The notes beneath the pieces are model-generated. The model was not told the DNA's origin and searched no databases. It saw nothing but the letters and a program-made list of their open reading frames with translations. A stretch of DNA of 7,081 bases. Origin: Flavobacteriales bacterium. GTDB lineage: Bacteria; Bacteroidota; Bacteroidia; Flavobacteriales_D; Crocinitomicaceae. A program made the position numbers and the translations under genes. The stretch lies in the NCBI GenBank assembly GCA_947476515.1, contig CANJQZ010000098.1, forward strand, positions 1 through 7,081, in the 5' to 3' direction. Every line of letters begins with the position of its first letter. Within the stretch, counting starts at the first letter, position 1. Below are positions 6,654 to 7,081 of this stretch, one piece after another.

Positions 6654-7081
6654 AAAATTTTAGACCTAGTTTATTAATATTATTTGGAAGTGCTGCATAC
6701 CTAGCATTAGGTATAATTGCTGCTCTTTTTTTTAATGTATTTGTCAGTCCATTAAAATGGTGGATGATTGTTTTTATCCCACTTCTATCTTCCCTACTGG
6801 TTTATGGAATTTTTTATATTACCCTAAAGAAATTTATTCAGAATCGCTTACATATTATTTATAAGTCAATCCAAAATAAGCAGGATTTTACTCTAATTAA
6901 AGGTGAATCTATTGACCAATTAATAAATGATGCCGAACAAGAAGTTGAGATTTGGCAAAAGGATAAAAATAAAGAAATCACCAAACTTAAAGAACAGGAG
7001 CTTTTTCGTAGAGACTTTTTAGGAAATTTAGCCCACGAATTAAAAACACCTGTTTTTGCCACTCAAGGATATATTTTAACA
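6650..7081 (+). CDS. phoR: PhoR-like sensor histidine kinase (5' part, runs off the window)
   Basis: The first 144 codons are visible. The start is GTG 6650, whose GTGA overlaps the regulator's TGA stop, a standard translational-coupling arrangement. No ATG gives a complete first membrane segment. Residues about 8-32 and 38-58 are two membrane helices separated by only about five residues, so there is almost no periplasmic sensor. Residues about 60-118 are a charged, probably coiled-coil linker (E-V-E-I-W-Q-K-D). The HisKA phospho-acceptor box follows (F-L-G-N-L-A-H-E-L-K-T-P, His129). The ATPase domain lies beyond the edge. The E-V-E-x-W linker and H-box resemble PhoR-type kinases of Flavobacteria. 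A loop-less sensor fits a kinase that receives its signal in the membrane or cytoplasm, as PhoR does from the Pst-PhoU system, but the signal is not shown here. The kinase assignment is firm; the phoR symbol is provisional. Confidence 0.93.
   Translation, partial: MKNFRPSLLILFGSAAYLALGIIAALFFNVFVSPLKWWMIVFIPLLSSLLVYGIFYITLKKFIQNRLHIIYKSIQNKQDFTLIKGESIDQLINDAEQEVEIWQKDKNKEITKLKEQELFRRDFLGNLAHELKTPVFATQGYILT

Noticed and set aside
6859..7062. 67-codon open frame on the - strand inside the kinase gene.
   Set aside because: It is antisense to the well-supported kinase linker and H-box and has no domain or promoter support.
1..7081. CRISPR arrays, transposon ends, tRNA or rRNA genes.
   Set aside because: No regularly spaced repeats with unique spacers, no transposase or target duplications, and no cloverleaf or rRNA-like sequence were seen on either strand.

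Overview
The window is AT-rich bacterial DNA that points to the phylum Bacteroidota. The reasons are a C-terminal type IX secretion (T9SS) sorting domain, a large TonB-dependent receptor with an N-terminal carboxypeptidase-regulatory-like domain, promoter elements close to the Bacteroidota -7 consensus TAnnTTTG, and A-rich leaders without Shine-Dalgarno sequences. I cannot name a genus; a Flavobacteriales-like organism is a reasonable guess.

Layout, all genes on the + strand. Bases 1-149 are the 3' end of an OmpA-family gene, closing in a perfect 34-nt palindrome that overlaps its stop codon. Bases 150-268 are a promoter region. Bases 269-3202 encode a 977-aa TonB-dependent outer-membrane receptor. 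Bases 3203-3345 are a second, repeat-rich promoter region. Bases 3346-5907 encode an 853-aa T9SS-exported surface protein with a probable beta-helix module, Ig-like and PKD modules and a type A sorting domain. A strong terminator with a UUCG loop (5923-5951) follows. Bases 5964-6653 encode an OmpR/PhoB-type response regulator, and from 6650 to the window edge runs the start of its PhoR-like sensor kinase, overlapping it by 4 nt. No stretch above 300 bases lacks a gene.

The most interesting signal is regulatory. Both the receptor and the T9SS-protein promoters carry TTAA-centred heptamers repeated at exactly 11-bp steps (TTAACAT/TTAATAT/TTAATCG, and TTAACAT/GTAATCT/TTAAGTG/../TTAACTT). In both, the last heptamer ends exactly 19 nt before the -7 element, and TTGATTGC-N6-TTTGC follows at identical offsets. 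An 11-bp direct-repeat period with a TTAACA-like core is how PHO boxes of PhoB/PhoP/SphR regulators are built. The neighbouring two-component pair resembles PhoB/PhoR, so the simplest reading is a phosphate-starvation (PhoB-regulated) locus. In it, a surface-displayed beta-helix protein and a TonB receptor would be induced together and perhaps cooperate in capturing a phosphorus-containing nutrient. The architecture, the motif positions and the operon layout are seen directly; the phosphate connection and the ligand are inference.
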